Source: Pontibacillus chungwhensis BH030062 (GTDB lineage: Bacteria; Bacillota; Bacilli; Bacillales; BH030062). Taken from it: DNA of 64,000 nucleotides. Position numbers and translations under genes: made by a program. The stretch lies in NCBI RefSeq assembly GCF_000770675.1, contig NZ_AVBG01000013.1, forward strand, positions 1-64,000. Direction: 5' to 3'. Position 1 is the stretch's first letter, and the number at the start of each line of letters is the position of its first letter. Under the pieces are notes generated by a model that searched no databases, had not been told where the DNA came from, and saw only the letters and a list, made by a program, of their open reading frames with translations. Shown here in pieces: positions 1-7,626 of this stretch.

Positions 1-94
1 AACATTCTCTCAGTTTCGAGTCTTCAAGATTACTGCCCTATTCTTGAACAAGCTTGTTATAAAGAATAACAACAGCAAACTTTAACAGAGCCAA

Positions 95-127
95 TAAAAA
101 GGTGCTCTGCAGCGTTTGCAGAGCACC
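95..127 (-). terminator. Rho-independent terminator
   Basis: An 11-bp perfect stem (101-111 with 117-127) with a 5-nt loop is followed on the minus strand by a T-run (95-100). It closes the small gene that ends at 138. Confidence 0.85.
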
Positions 128-137
128 TCTCACTAGA

Positions 138-365
138 TTAACACCAACCTAAGTCGCAATCATGAACGAATTGAGTGACTGGCTCCCCTGCTTCTTCCAC
201 TTTATATATACGATGTCCCTCCGCTAAAAACCCGGACTGAAGCAAGTACTCTTTCTTGTTGTTTCGAAACGTTATTTCACCAATACGGTCCTTATTAAGG
301 AACAGTTCGAAACCATCTCCATTCACTTTCCCTACCACACGCTCAGTAATCTCGACTTTTCTCAT
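138..365 (-). CDS. Small conserved-looking protein of unknown function
   Basis: A 75-residue soluble protein that I do not recognise. The ATG at 365 has a good ribosome site (GGAGG about 6 nt upstream) and the gene ends 10 nt before a strong terminator, so it is very likely real and monocistronic. The sequence is rich in beta-forming residues, with alternating charged and hydrophobic positions (KVNGDGFELFLNKDRIGEI), and ends in HDCDLGWC with two cysteines four residues apart. There is no signal peptide or membrane segment. The C-terminal cysteines could bind a metal or form a disulfide, but nothing else supports a function. Confidence 0.7.
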   Translation of the reverse strand: MRKVEITERVVGKVNGDGFELFLNKDRIGEITFRNNKKEYLLQSGFLAEGHRIYKVEEAGEPVTQFVHDCDLGWC

Positions 366-690
366 CCTTTTCCTCCCTCATTGGTTACATAATTCAGGAC
401 AAAAGACAAAGGCCTGTAACGTAAACTAGAAAAGATGTAAGATAGCCTCTATTTCCCCTCCTTTATATCCTCTTACTCTATAAATATAAAGAAGCAACAG
501 CAAAAAGAACGAATGTTCAGACTTTTATCGACAGAAATTTAAACCTTTATTAAGCCTCATCATTAGAGGTATATGAAGCATCTACGTTCTCCCTCTCTTA
601 CCTATATAAATTCTTTAAGACTACCAGAGAATCCTACAGGCATAACAAAAAAGGCAGCCGAAGTACTACTCCAGCTCCCCCTTACCCATC
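366..690. other. Intergenic region without a recognised gene
   Basis: The region is AT-rich and holds the upstream region of the small gene at 138-365 and the 3' flank of msrAB. I see no convincing sigma-A promoter pair and no terminator for msrAB. A 60-codon plus-strand frame starting at 573 has an AGAGG before it, but it runs antisense into msrAB and looks like chance. Confidence 0.4.
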
Positions 691-1788
691 TTACTTTTCA
701 AATTGACCCAAGAATTGTCCGTAACCCCTTTCCTTCATCTCCTCTTTTGGAATGAATTCAAGTGCTGCGGAGTTCATACAATAGCGAAGACCCGTTGGTT
801 CAGGACCATCTTCAAACACGTGTCCTAAGTGAGAGTCCGCCTTTTTGCTTCGAACTTCGGTCCGTGTTCCAAATAATCCTGGATCTGGTTTTGTTACAAC
901 GTTTTCTTCGACTAATGGCTTTGTGAAACTCGGCCATCCTGTGCCTGATTTATATTTATCTTTAGAGCTAAACAAGGGCTCTCCAGAAACAATATCCACA
1001 TAAATTCCTTCTTCTTTGTTGTCCCAATAGGCATTATCAAACGCAGGCTCTGTGCCGTCTTCCTGTGTCACTTTATACTGCATATCTGTAAGCATTTCTT
1101 TTAACTCTTCATCTGAATAGTTACCTGGGATATCAACCTTTAAATCCTCTCCCCAAGTATTTTCTAAATAGTCATCCCGTCCAGAGTTGCTTCGGTAAAT
1201 CTTATAACGAACTGAATTTTCCTTATAATAATCCTGGTGGTAATCTTCTGCTTTATAAAACGTTTTCGCTTCACGGATTGGAGTGACAATCTCTTTATCA
1301 AATCGACCTGATTCCGCTAACTTCTCCTTAGAAGCTTCTGCAGCTTTCTTTTGTTCTTCATCATGATAGAAGATCGCTGTCGTGTATTGATATCCTCGAT
1401 CTACGAACTGACCTCCATCATCAGTTGGATTGATTTGTCTCCAAAAGACTTCTAGTAAGGTTTCATAACTGATAACATCAGGGTCGTAGTGGACTTGGAC
1501 AGCTTCAATATGTTCAGTAGAACCTGAGGAAACATCGTTATAGGATGGATTCTCCATATCTCCACCTGTATAACCGGACAGGACCTCACTTACTCCATTT
1601 AACTTCTCAAAAGGAGGCTCCATACACCAAAAACAACCACCTGCGAATGTGGCTACCGCTTCATATTCATCAGCATTTACCGCTTCGCTCCCTGTTGATC
1701 GTTCAAAGACATATTTATACCCCATCGGAATGAAAATAATCCCCAATACGACAACAACAACGGCAGAAAGAATCCACTTTAGTTTCAT
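691..1788 (-). CDS. msrAB: Membrane-anchored bifunctional methionine sulfoxide reductase MsrA-MsrB
   Basis: Repairs oxidised methionine in proteins; MsrA reduces the S-sulfoxide and MsrB the R-sulfoxide. Residues 5-24 form one hydrophobic segment without a lipobox, so the enzyme is probably anchored facing outside. The MsrA domain (about 45-200) carries the catalytic motif [11 protein letters not shown]; the MsrB domain (about 225-350) has GTGWPSF and the catalytic RYCMNSAAL near residue 335. The order A then B in one chain and the 365-residue length fit known secreted fusions. The ATG is preceded by AAGGAGG. No redox partner is adjacent, so the electron donor outside the membrane is unknown. 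The MsrB zinc-binding CxxC pairs are not obvious. Confidence 0.93.
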   Translation of the reverse strand: MKLKWILSAVVVVVLGIIFIPMGYKYVFERSTGSEAVNADEYEAVATFAGGCFWCMEPPFEKLNGVSEVLSGYTGGDMENPSYNDVSSGSTEHIEAVQVHYDPDVISYETLLEVFWRQINPTDDGGQFVDRGYQYTTAIFYHDEEQKKAAEASKEKLAESGRFDKEIVTPIREAKTFYKAEDYHQDYYKENSVRYKIYRSNSGRDDYLENTWGEDLKVDIPGNYSDEELKEMLTDMQYKVTQEDGTEPAFDNAYWDNKEEGIYVDIVSGEPLFSSKDKYKSGTGWPSFTKPLVEENVVTKPDPGLFGTRTEVRSKKADSHLGHVFEDGPEPTGLRYCMNSAALEFIPKEEMKERGYGQFLGQFEK

Positions 1789-1844
1789 TCTGTTGTTTCC
1801 TCCTTCATGTTGAATGGTAGTGCAAAACGCGTTTCTTGCTTGTC

Positions 1845-1931
1845 TTATGAGATATGCAACATGAACCTATCTCCATCTTGCGTATAACGGATGGCATTTT
1901 CAACCAAATTGCTCAGTACATTCTCCTTTAA
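1845..1931 (-). pseudogene. Remnant of a sensor histidine kinase (ATPase N-box)
   Basis: Translation of the minus strand gives LKENVLSNLVENAIRYT and then [11 protein letters not shown] before a stop. This matches the N-box of GHKL ATPases in histidine kinases (pattern xVLxNLxxNAIxYT). A stop lies immediately upstream in this frame and no kinase gene surrounds it. Just upstream, another frame reads KEAEYRNRIHGFLTALI, perhaps more of the same decayed gene. I read it as the leftover of a deleted two-component kinase. A chance match is possible because only about 28 residues remain. Confidence 0.5.
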
Positions 1932-2075
1932 TTAAAGCTGTCAAAAACCCATGAATTCGATTACGATATTCGGCTTCTTTTTCATTATAAACGATAATCG
2001 TGACCCCTTACTATTATAAATCTCGGATTCGTGATAAAAGGTAATAGCCCTAACGATCATATTTAATCCACCCAT

Positions 2076-2114
2076 AACAAAGCGATTAACGTGTTCTACG
2101 TTAATCGCTTTGTT
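2076..2114 (-). terminator. Rho-independent terminator
   Basis: A stem of 16 bp or so (2076-2091 with 2099-2114) around a 7-nt loop lies 22 nt beyond the stop of the membrane protein gene ending at 2136. The T-run is short. Confidence 0.7.
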
Positions 2115-2135
2115 TCATTTCTAACTATTTTTAGA

Positions 2136-2462
2136 TCATTCATAGTTGGAACTTAACAAATACCCTACCAATGCTATACAGCCAACAACAATGGAAAGAA
2201 TAAACAATACTCCATATCCCCCACTATAAAGATTTGGATTGTAGTTATGGTAAGGTGTTAAAAGTAGTGCACTAAAAATGCTAAGTACGATTACAGTAAA
2301 AAAACTTTTATTGTAAATCGCCTTCGTGCGAGAATCTTTTCCTTTAATTAGGCTATACATAACGGAAATACTAAGAGCACTCCCAAACGCAATAACAATA
2401 AACAAATTCAAAAAAAAGCCTCCTAGCCGCTTAAAATCCTTAATCCATTCATATTTTATCAT
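2136..2462 (-). CDS. Small membrane protein of unknown function
   Basis: A 108-residue protein with three predicted hydrophobic helices (about 15-37, 50-68 and 83-103) and a basic N-terminus (MIKYEWIKDFKR), which favours an inside N-terminus. No catalytic or binding motif is visible and I do not recognise the family. It stands alone between the MerR/TipAS gene and the decayed kinase fragment, and a strong hairpin follows it. The ribosome site is weak. Plausible but unassigned. Confidence 0.6.
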   Translation of the reverse strand: MIKYEWIKDFKRLGGFFLNLFIVIAFGSALSISVMYSLIKGKDSRTKAIYNKSFFTVIVLSIFSALLLTPYHNYNPNLYSGGYGVLFILSIVVGCIALVGYLLSSNYE

Positions 2463-2556
2463 TCGACAAATATGGCTAGAGTCCTCTTAATAGTAAGCTT
2501 GAAAATGAGGGAATTTGGTTTAATTCAGACCTGTACGCATACGAGAAGCAGTCCTT

Positions 2557-3291
2557 CTATGATTTATTTCTGTCCGCATAGAATGCCATGGCTTCTTTCA
2601 TAAAAGCCGCCAGACCTTCTCCGTATTGATCAATATTTTGAGTGAAACGCTCATCATCGACATACAGTTGCCCCAGACCTTTAAAAGCCTCCGGTGAATA
2701 CTCACCAATACGGTTCAGAAACTGGTACCACTCCCCGATTGTACATTGCGCTTCATCAGAATCAGGAGCGTCATAACGTAACTTAGCAAGCTTGGTAAAA
2801 ATAATACCTGTTTCTTCTTTTATCTTCTCTGGACCCATTTTGGCGATGTTTTGTTTAGATTCGTCTACCGCTTTTTCCCCATACTTTTCCCGTGCTTCTT
2901 GTTCATAAGGATTTTGACTAAAATCAAACCCCTCAAACTTTTCTTTATTCGTCATTGTCATCTCCCCTTTTGCGTGCTGAATGGTTTTATCCACCGTTTC
3001 AACCATTTGATTCAATCGATTTCTCTTTTCAATCAAAAGGTTGCGGTGCAGCTCTAGCGCTGCGATCCGATCAAAGTCAGACGAATGGATCACTTTTTTT
3101 ATTTTCTTTAAAGAGAACCCCATTTCTTTAAAGAAAAGAATTTGCTGAAGCATTTCAAGGTCCGTATTCGAGTAGATTCGATAACTCGCATCTGTCGTCT
3201 CACTAGGACACAGCAGACCAATCTCATCGTAATAATGGAGCGTCCGCACACTGATCCCTGTTAGATCAGCAACCTCTTTTACTTTCAACAT
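2557..3291 (-). CDS. MerR-family regulator with TipAS drug-binding domain
   Basis: A 244-residue activator resembling B. subtilis Mta and Streptomyces TipAL. Residues 1-70 form the MerR winged helix (MLKVKEVADLTGISVRTLHYY), followed by a coiled coil (about 75-110) and a TipAS-like all-helical domain (about 115-240) with the usual EAREKYG and WYQFLNRIG segments. TipAS domains bind hydrophobic or thiopeptide ligands and often activate efflux genes. The gene is transcribed from its own 19-bp-spacer promoter, so autoregulation is likely. No transporter is adjacent, so its targets probably lie elsewhere. Confidence 0.9.
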   Translation of the reverse strand: MLKVKEVADLTGISVRTLHYYDEIGLLCPSETTDASYRIYSNTDLEMLQQILFFKEMGFSLKKIKKVIHSSDFDRIAALELHRNLLIEKRNRLNQMVETVDKTIQHAKGEMTMTNKEKFEGFDFSQNPYEQEAREKYGEKAVDESKQNIAKMGPEKIKEETGIIFTKLAKLRYDAPDSDEAQCTIGEWYQFLNRIGEYSPEAFKGLGQLYVDDERFTQNIDQYGEGLAAFMKEAMAFYADRNKS

Positions 3292-3316
3292 GGTGTGAGC
3301 CTCCTTCCTAATGAAA

Positions 3317-3347
3317 ACTATAAGCTATCACGTAACGTGAGAGTCAA
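3317..3347 (-). promoter_or_regulatory. MerR-type promoter and operator of the TipAS regulator
   Basis: On the minus strand a -35 TTGACT (3342-3347) and a -10 TATAGT (3317-3322) are separated by 19 bp, the overlong spacer typical of MerR-controlled promoters. The spacer holds the palindrome TCACGT-T-ACGTGA starting at its second base. The same TNACGTNACGTNA operator recurs at 5531-5561 and 17010-17040. Confidence 0.8.
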
Positions 3348-3404
3348 TAACAATTACAACGAACTCTTCTGTCTACGGCTCTGTTACTGTCAATCTTTAT
3401 GCCA

Positions 3405-3438
3405 TACAAAAATCCCCTAGTATTTAAACCAGGGGAGT
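3405..3438 (-). terminator. Rho-independent terminator
   Basis: An imperfect stem (TCCCCT with AGGGGA and flanking pairs) followed on the minus strand by a T-run, just beyond the VOC protein stop at 3445. Confidence 0.65.
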
Positions 3439-3444
3439 CGTACT

Positions 3445-3939
3445 TTAATATTCACCAGCAGAGTATGTTAACTCATAACTATGCGTATAAATTTCAAAGA
3501 CATTACCAAACGGGTCTTCTACATAAACCATTTTATATGGCTTTTCGTCTGGGTAGTATTCACGAATCGGCATGCGTTGTTTACCGCCATAGGATTTAAT
3601 TGTTTCAACCATTTCTTCAATATTTGGGTCTTGAATACAGAAGTGGAAGATTCCTGTTTTCCAATATTCAAAATTGTCTTCTGGTGTTTCATTGTTCCCG
3701 AATTCGAATAGCTCAACTCCTATGCGGTCTCCTGTAGATAAGTGGGCAATACGGAATTCCTCCCAGTCATTGCCGAATACATCACGGCACATTTGCCCTA
3801 CTGGTGTATCATCATTATAGACCGGAGATGGTTCCATTATGACGTACCATCCGAATACTTCTGTATAGAATTTAACTGCTTCTTCAATATTAGGTACAGA
3901 TAGACCGATGTGTGAGAAGTTTCTTGGATATGGTTGCAT
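3445..3939 (-). CDS. VOC (glyoxalase/bleomycin resistance) superfamily protein
   Basis: A 164-residue vicinal-oxygen-chelate fold protein. It has the two beta-alpha-beta-beta-beta halves: NFSHIGLSVPNIEEAVKFYTE at the start, and FHFCIQDPNIEEMVETI then YVEDPFGNVFEIYTHS in the second half. H (in SHIG), E (in VELFEFG), H (in FHFC) and E (in VFEIY) sit where VOC metal ligands usually lie. I chose the ATG at 3937-3939 because AGGAGGG (3947-3953) lies 7 nt upstream; a longer frame would need a TTG with no ribosome site. It is divergent from an HxlR regulator, so it is probably controlled by it, perhaps in detoxification of an electrophile. Confidence 0.85.
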   Translation of the reverse strand: MQPYPRNFSHIGLSVPNIEEAVKFYTEVFGWYVIMEPSPVYNDDTPVGQMCRDVFGNDWEEFRIAHLSTGDRIGVELFEFGNNETPEDNFEYWKTGIFHFCIQDPNIEEMVETIKSYGGKQRMPIREYYPDEKPYKMVYVEDPFGNVFEIYTHSYELTYSAGEY

Positions 3940-3962
3940 GTCTTTTCCCTCCTGTTTATCTT

Positions 3963-3992
3963 TTGACAATTGTCATTGTATATAAGTATAGT
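3963..3992 (+). promoter_or_regulatory. Sigma-A promoter of the HxlR gene
   Basis: TTGACA (3963-3968) and TATAGT (3987-3992) with an 18-bp spacer. The -35 is part of the palindrome GACAATTGTC (3965-3974), which could also be a regulator site. Confidence 0.6.
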
Positions 3993-4010
3993 TCAGTATG
4001 TAAGTATGCA

Positions 4011-4037
4011 CTTTTAGGTTAGAGACTAACCTAAAAG
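4011..4037. promoter_or_regulatory. Perfect inverted repeat, candidate HxlR operator
   Basis: CTTTTAGGTTAG and CTAACCTAAAAG form 12-bp arms around AGA in the shared upstream region of the divergent VOC and HxlR genes. No T-run follows, so it is not a terminator. Size and position suit a dimeric winged-helix regulator that represses both genes. Confidence 0.6.
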
Positions 4038-4057
4038 TAAGTAAAGGGGGGCAAACA

Positions 4058-4405
4058 TTGGACGAGACTCTCTTAACAGATGAACACGGAAAGTTAAAAT
4101 GTTCGATTCAATATACACTAAAGAAAATGGGCGGGAAATGGAAGCCCGTTATCCTTTGGCACCTTGGAACAGAAGGTGCTTACCGATATAATGCACTCAG
4201 ACGTTTGTTACCAGGTGTGTCACATAAGGTGCTAACTCAGCAGTTAAAAGAACTAGAAACAGACGGATTTATTCACCGTAAACAATACGATGAAATGCCT
4301 CCGAAAGTTGAGTATACATTAACAGATAAAGGGATAACGCTTATGCCGATCCTTCATGCCATGCATGATTGGGGAACGGCGAATGGTGAGGATTTTTCAG
4401 AGTAA
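4058..4405 (+). CDS. HxlR-family transcriptional regulator
   Basis: A 115-residue winged-helix protein. The family signature is clear: CSIQYTLKKMGGKWKPVILWHL with the conserved cysteine near residue 15, then the recognition helix region GVSHKVLTQQLKELETDGFI and the wing KVEYTLTDKG. HxlR proteins often sense electrophiles, thiol stress or aldehydes through that cysteine. Translation starts at TTG (4058) with AAAGGGGGG just upstream. It is divergent from the VOC gene across a region with a 12-bp inverted repeat, so control of that gene and of itself is likely. Confidence 0.92.
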   Translation: MDETLLTDEHGKLKCSIQYTLKKMGGKWKPVILWHLGTEGAYRYNALRRLLPGVSHKVLTQQLKELETDGFIHRKQYDEMPPKVEYTLTDKGITLMPILHAMHDWGTANGEDFSE

Positions 4406-4423
4406 CATCCCGATAAAATATCG

Positions 4424-4457
4424 AAAACACTCAGATTACAAGAACCTGAGTGTTTTT
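4424..4457. terminator. Bidirectional terminator
   Basis: AAAACACTCAG (4424-4434) pairs with CTGAGTGTTTT (4446 onward), with T on both outgoing strands. It separates the convergent HxlR and MerR-methyltransferase genes. Confidence 0.8.
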
Positions 4458-4470
4458 GATATGAGATCGT

Positions 4471-5502
4471 TTAGTGTTTCTCTGCATATACCATATGCAA
4501 GATATCGTTGAATACATAGGTGTGAACCGTGTAACCTATCTTCTTAAACCAAGCCTCCAAGTTCGATCGATTCGCATAATATTCATCTTCAATAGCAAAG
4601 ATTGCTTCCCGGTTGCCAGCTTCTTTAAAGTCACCAATAACTCGCTCACGATCATGTTGGTCAGCAAACATGAGGTCTACAATTACAACCCGTCCCTTTG
4701 ACCTTAAAATTCGATTCATCTCCATGAGAGCTAATTCCTTTTCTTCCTCTGTCACATGGTGGAGGGCATAACTTGTTGTGATAAAATCAGCCTCATCATC
4801 CATGACGGGGAGCGCCAGAAAATGCCCATGACGAACGTCGATCTGTGGATGTTTTTCTTTACATACATTCAGCATTTCATCAGACTGATCCACACCTATG
4901 ACATGAGCACCATGTGGGATACACTGTGAGCCAAGATTTCCTGTGCCAATCCCAATATCAACACCCGTTTCCCCTTCGGCTGGTTGAACAAATTCAATGG
5001 CCTTTGCGAGAGCTTCTCCATAATGTTCATGAACATTAAATCGATAGCCATTCATCTTCAGACTCTCATCATATTCCCGTGCCTGACTGTTAAAATCCCA
5101 CTGGTCCTGCCACCCTTTACGTTTCTCTTTTACATTCTTTAATTGATCAGCTAGTGCGAAGATATCTTCTTTCACAAGCTCTTCACCCGTTTTCTTATTT
5201 AGCATTTGGTCGATTGTGCCAATCATATCTTTAATTTCTAACCACTCTTCATAGAGCGCCGAGCGTTGGGCATTTAAATAACGTTCAACTTCTTCTTCGT
5301 TGTGAAGCGTGTTTTTAATTTGCTGTGTGGACAAACCCACTTCTCTTAGCGCCAGAATTGTCTGGAGCCTCCATAGGTGATCATCACTGTAAGAGCGATA
5401 ATCGTTTTCTCCTTTATCAGGCTGTATCAATCCCTTTTCCTCATAAAATCGAATTGTTCTCGGCGTCGTGTTTAACCGGTTAGCAACTTCTTTTATTTTC
5501 AC
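4471..5502 (-). CDS. MerR DNA-binding domain fused to a class I methyltransferase
   Basis: A 343-residue two-part protein. Residues 1-70 are a MerR winged helix (MKIKEVANRLNTTPRTIRFY), about 75-130 a coiled linker, and about 140-343 a SAM-dependent methyltransferase with motif I VDIGIGTGNLG, motif II VIGVDQSDEML, the ADFITTSYALHHV segment and VVIVDLMF. The methyltransferase occupies the usual MerR effector position, so SAM or a methyl-acceptor may be the sensed ligand, or the enzyme may be tethered to its own promoter (inference). The promoter upstream has a MerR-type 19-bp spacer, suggesting autoregulation. Confidence 0.88.
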   Translation of the reverse strand: MKIKEVANRLNTTPRTIRFYEEKGLIQPDKGENDYRSYSDDHLWRLQTILALREVGLSTQQIKNTLHNEEEVERYLNAQRSALYEEWLEIKDMIGTIDQMLNKKTGEELVKEDIFALADQLKNVKEKRKGWQDQWDFNSQAREYDESLKMNGYRFNVHEHYGEALAKAIEFVQPAEGETGVDIGIGTGNLGSQCIPHGAHVIGVDQSDEMLNVCKEKHPQIDVRHGHFLALPVMDDEADFITTSYALHHVTEEEKELALMEMNRILRSKGRVVIVDLMFADQHDRERVIGDFKEAGNREAIFAIEDEYYANRSNLEAWFKKIGYTVHTYVFNDILHMVYAEKH

Positions 5503-5530
5503 AACATCTTCCCCCTTTGTTCATAAACCT

Positions 5531-5561
5531 ATCGTAAACGTTAACGTTACGTTAAGGTAAA
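5531..5561 (-). promoter_or_regulatory. MerR-type promoter and operator of the fusion gene
   Basis: Minus strand: -35 TTTACC (5556-5561), -10 TACGAT (5531-5536), spacer 19 bp. The spacer holds the perfect palindrome TAACGT-A-ACGTTA starting at its second base, the same position as in the promoters at 3317 and 17010. Confidence 0.75.
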
Positions 5562-5657
5562 GAGGTTTTTTGGAATTTTTATTTATGTACAATGAGCCTG
5601 TTCACAAAAGGGGTGGATCAATCTCTTGAGGAAATATAATTCTCCTTCATCCTAGTC

Positions 5658-6425
5658 CTACTCCAATTTTTCATATTTTTTAACTGTGTTTCTAAAGAAA
5701 ACATCTAGCTCCTCTGTAATGCTTGTACGTTCACCTTGAGCATCCTGCAAATATAATTCTATCTCTTCCATTTGTTCTTCAATATAAGCATCTACACGAG
5801 AAAGGCGATCTATTTTAGTTTGACTTGGCCTGCACGTTTTAATTTCTAATAAATATTTCAACTCTTCCTTTAAATGCTGATTATGGATTAGTTGGTCTAC
5901 AATGTATTGAACGTTTATTCCAGGAAATTGACCGAATTTCATAATCATGGAGCACATTAAGAATGGCCGAACTACATTAAGGTATTTCTTAACCGCTACC
6001 TCATTCTCTTGACCTAGTTCTTTCAAATTCCGCTTCGCCATTTTGTGATAATGGTGCAAAACCGGTATCGGTTTGAACGCTGTTTGGGTGATGTTTCTTA
6101 ATGTATTCATAAAGTCTTCATCTTCATCGTAAACAACGTCAGAATGAAGCCATTCAAGAACCGATGGATTCGACTTTTTAAGAAGATGCAGGGCCTTACG
6201 AAGCTCCCAACCGCTCAGATCCAATTGATCAGAGATCGGCATTTCAATGACATCCCTCTTCTCATCAATGGATAAGTACCAATCAAGGGGATGAACATAA
6301 ATAAAACGCACATCATAGTCACTCGCTTCATTCCAAAGCCCATACGCCCGGCTACCAGCCTCACAAGCATATAAAACCTTCACACCATATTCCCTCTCGA
6401 TCTCTCTTAACTTATCATTCACCAT
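5658..6425 (-). CDS. Nucleotidyltransferase-superfamily protein (YcgL-like)
   Basis: A 255-residue protein of the Pol-beta-like nucleotidyltransferase fold, resembling B. subtilis YcgL. The active-site region reads ACEAGSRAYGLWNEASDYDVRFIYVHP, containing GS and the metal-binding DxD-type pair (SDYDVR). The C-terminal half is helical. I chose the ATG at 6423-6425 because GAGGGGGA lies just upstream; the longer frame would run through an intergenic repeat. The substrate is unknown; relatives are suggested to act in RNA metabolism or as toxin-like enzymes. No partner antitoxin gene is adjacent. Confidence 0.8.
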   Translation of the reverse strand: MVNDKLREIEREYGVKVLYACEAGSRAYGLWNEASDYDVRFIYVHPLDWYLSIDEKRDVIEMPISDQLDLSGWELRKALHLLKKSNPSVLEWLHSDVVYDEDEDFMNTLRNITQTAFKPIPVLHHYHKMAKRNLKELGQENEVAVKKYLNVVRPFLMCSMIMKFGQFPGINVQYIVDQLIHNQHLKEELKYLLEIKTCRPSQTKIDRLSRVDAYIEEQMEEIELYLQDAQGERTSITEELDVFFRNTVKKYEKLE

Positions 6426-6456
6426 ATAAACATCCCCCTCATCGCTGCACATCACT

Positions 6457-6538
6457 AAAGGGTGCCAGACACCCTTCAATGCTCTAAAGCAACAGCGCGT
6501 GCCAGACACCCTTTAACCTGCTAAAGGGTGTCTGGCAC
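6457..6538. repeat. GTGCCAGACACC-type interspersed palindromic repeats
   Basis: Two hairpins. At 6457-6476 AGGGTG/CACCCT surround CCAGA. At 6499-6538 a perfect 17-bp inverted repeat (GTGCCAGACACCCTTTA, loop of 6) occurs. The same core appears at 45950-45976. Such repeats are scattered in Bacillus-type genomes between genes. Here it lies between nrdB and the nucleotidyltransferase gene. Confidence 0.75.
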
Positions 6539-6569
6539 GGTTTTGTTTGTTATGGTTTAGTGTACCACG

Positions 6570-7613
6570 TTAGAGGTCATCGAATCCGTTGTCCTGGTAG
6601 TGAACTTTAGTGTATTGGCGTGGTTTCTGTTCGAAGAAGTCTGATTTTCCGCTGTTGACGTCTTGATAGGCTTTAATCCATTTAAGGGGATTTTTGGTGT
6701 AGCCTTCAAACGGCTTCTCTGCGCCAAGTTCTTTGCAACGTTTATTGGCCATGAATTTAATATAGTCCTCAACATCTTGCATCGATAACCCTTCAAAATC
6801 ATCCCCTATAATGTAGCGCCCCCACTTAATCTCTAAGTCGGCTGCTTCTCTAAATGTATCCGACACAAACTGCATGAATTCTCCGGTCTTATATTCAGGA
6901 TTTTCAGCGAGCACTTCCTTAAATATGTGCTCGAACAAATTCACGTGAATCTGTTCATCACGGTTAATATAATTAATCATCGTGCTCGTTGAGACCATTT
7001 TTTGATTGCGCGCTAAATTATAAAAGAAGGCGAACCCTGCATAGAAGAAAAGCCCCTCTAATACAACGTCATACACGATCGACTTTAAGAATGACTCGAC
7101 AGATTCCTCTTCGACAAAGTCTTTATACCCTTCCGCAATGAACGCATTTCGTTCAAGCAGGACTTCATCATGTTTCCAATATTCGAATATGGCATCTTGT
7201 TCTTGTTTATCAACAAGAGATGATAATACATAGGAATAGGACTGATTATGAACAACTTCCTGGAATGAAAGCACCTGCATCAGAGCTGTTAAACTTGAAT
7301 CTGTTAGGTAATCGGCTACTTTTCCGCTGTAATCTGTCTGAATCGAATCCAAAAAGGCCAGTAGTCCAATTATCTTTTTGAACGTATCCTGCTCTTTATC
7401 ACTTAGTTCGCCCCACTGCCTAAGGTCATTCGTCATATTGATTTCATTTGGGATCCAAAAGTTTGCTAGCATATTTTTATACATCGGATAGGCCCAGCTG
7501 AAACGGACATCATCCCAGTTCAATACGTTTGAACTTTCCCCGTTAATAATGCCCGTTGAACGATTCGGAGCGTCGATATTATAAAGGTTTCTCTTTTGTA
7601 ATTGAGTCTTCAC
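6570..7613 (-). CDS. nrdB: Ribonucleoside-diphosphate reductase beta subunit (class I)
   Basis: The radical-generating subunit of aerobic ribonucleotide reductase, 347 residues. Di-metal ligands are visible in order: D in LAFLDSIQTDY, E and H in SFQEVVHNQSYSYV, E in VVLEGLFFYAGF, and E and H in NRDEQIHVN. The radical tyrosine lies in the QSYSY segment. The C-terminus ends in NGFDDL, the tail that docks on the alpha subunit. I chose GTG (7611-7613) because AAGGAGGG precedes it; the longer frame would overlap nrdA. It is 13 nt downstream of nrdA in the same riboswitch-controlled operon. Confidence 0.93.
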   Translation of the reverse strand: MKTQLQKRNLYNIDAPNRSTGIINGESSNVLNWDDVRFSWAYPMYKNMLANFWIPNEINMTNDLRQWGELSDKEQDTFKKIIGLLAFLDSIQTDYSGKVADYLTDSSLTALMQVLSFQEVVHNQSYSYVLSSLVDKQEQDAIFEYWKHDEVLLERNAFIAEGYKDFVEEESVESFLKSIVYDVVLEGLFFYAGFAFFYNLARNQKMVSTSTMINYINRDEQIHVNLFEHIFKEVLAENPEYKTGEFMQFVSDTFREAADLEIKWGRYIIGDDFEGLSMQDVEDYIKFMANKRCKELGAEKPFEGYTKNPLKWIKAYQDVNSGKSDFFEQKPRQYTKVHYQDNGFDDL

Positions 7614-7626
7614 GCTTCTCCCCTCC

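Noticed and set aside
573-755. A 60-codon plus-strand ORF near msrAB
   Set aside because: It runs antisense into msrAB, has low-quality composition and only a weak AGAGG upstream.
1931-1985. Reading KEAEYRNRIHGFLTALI as part of a regulator
   Set aside because: Too short to assign to a family; mentioned only as possible debris next to the kinase fragment.
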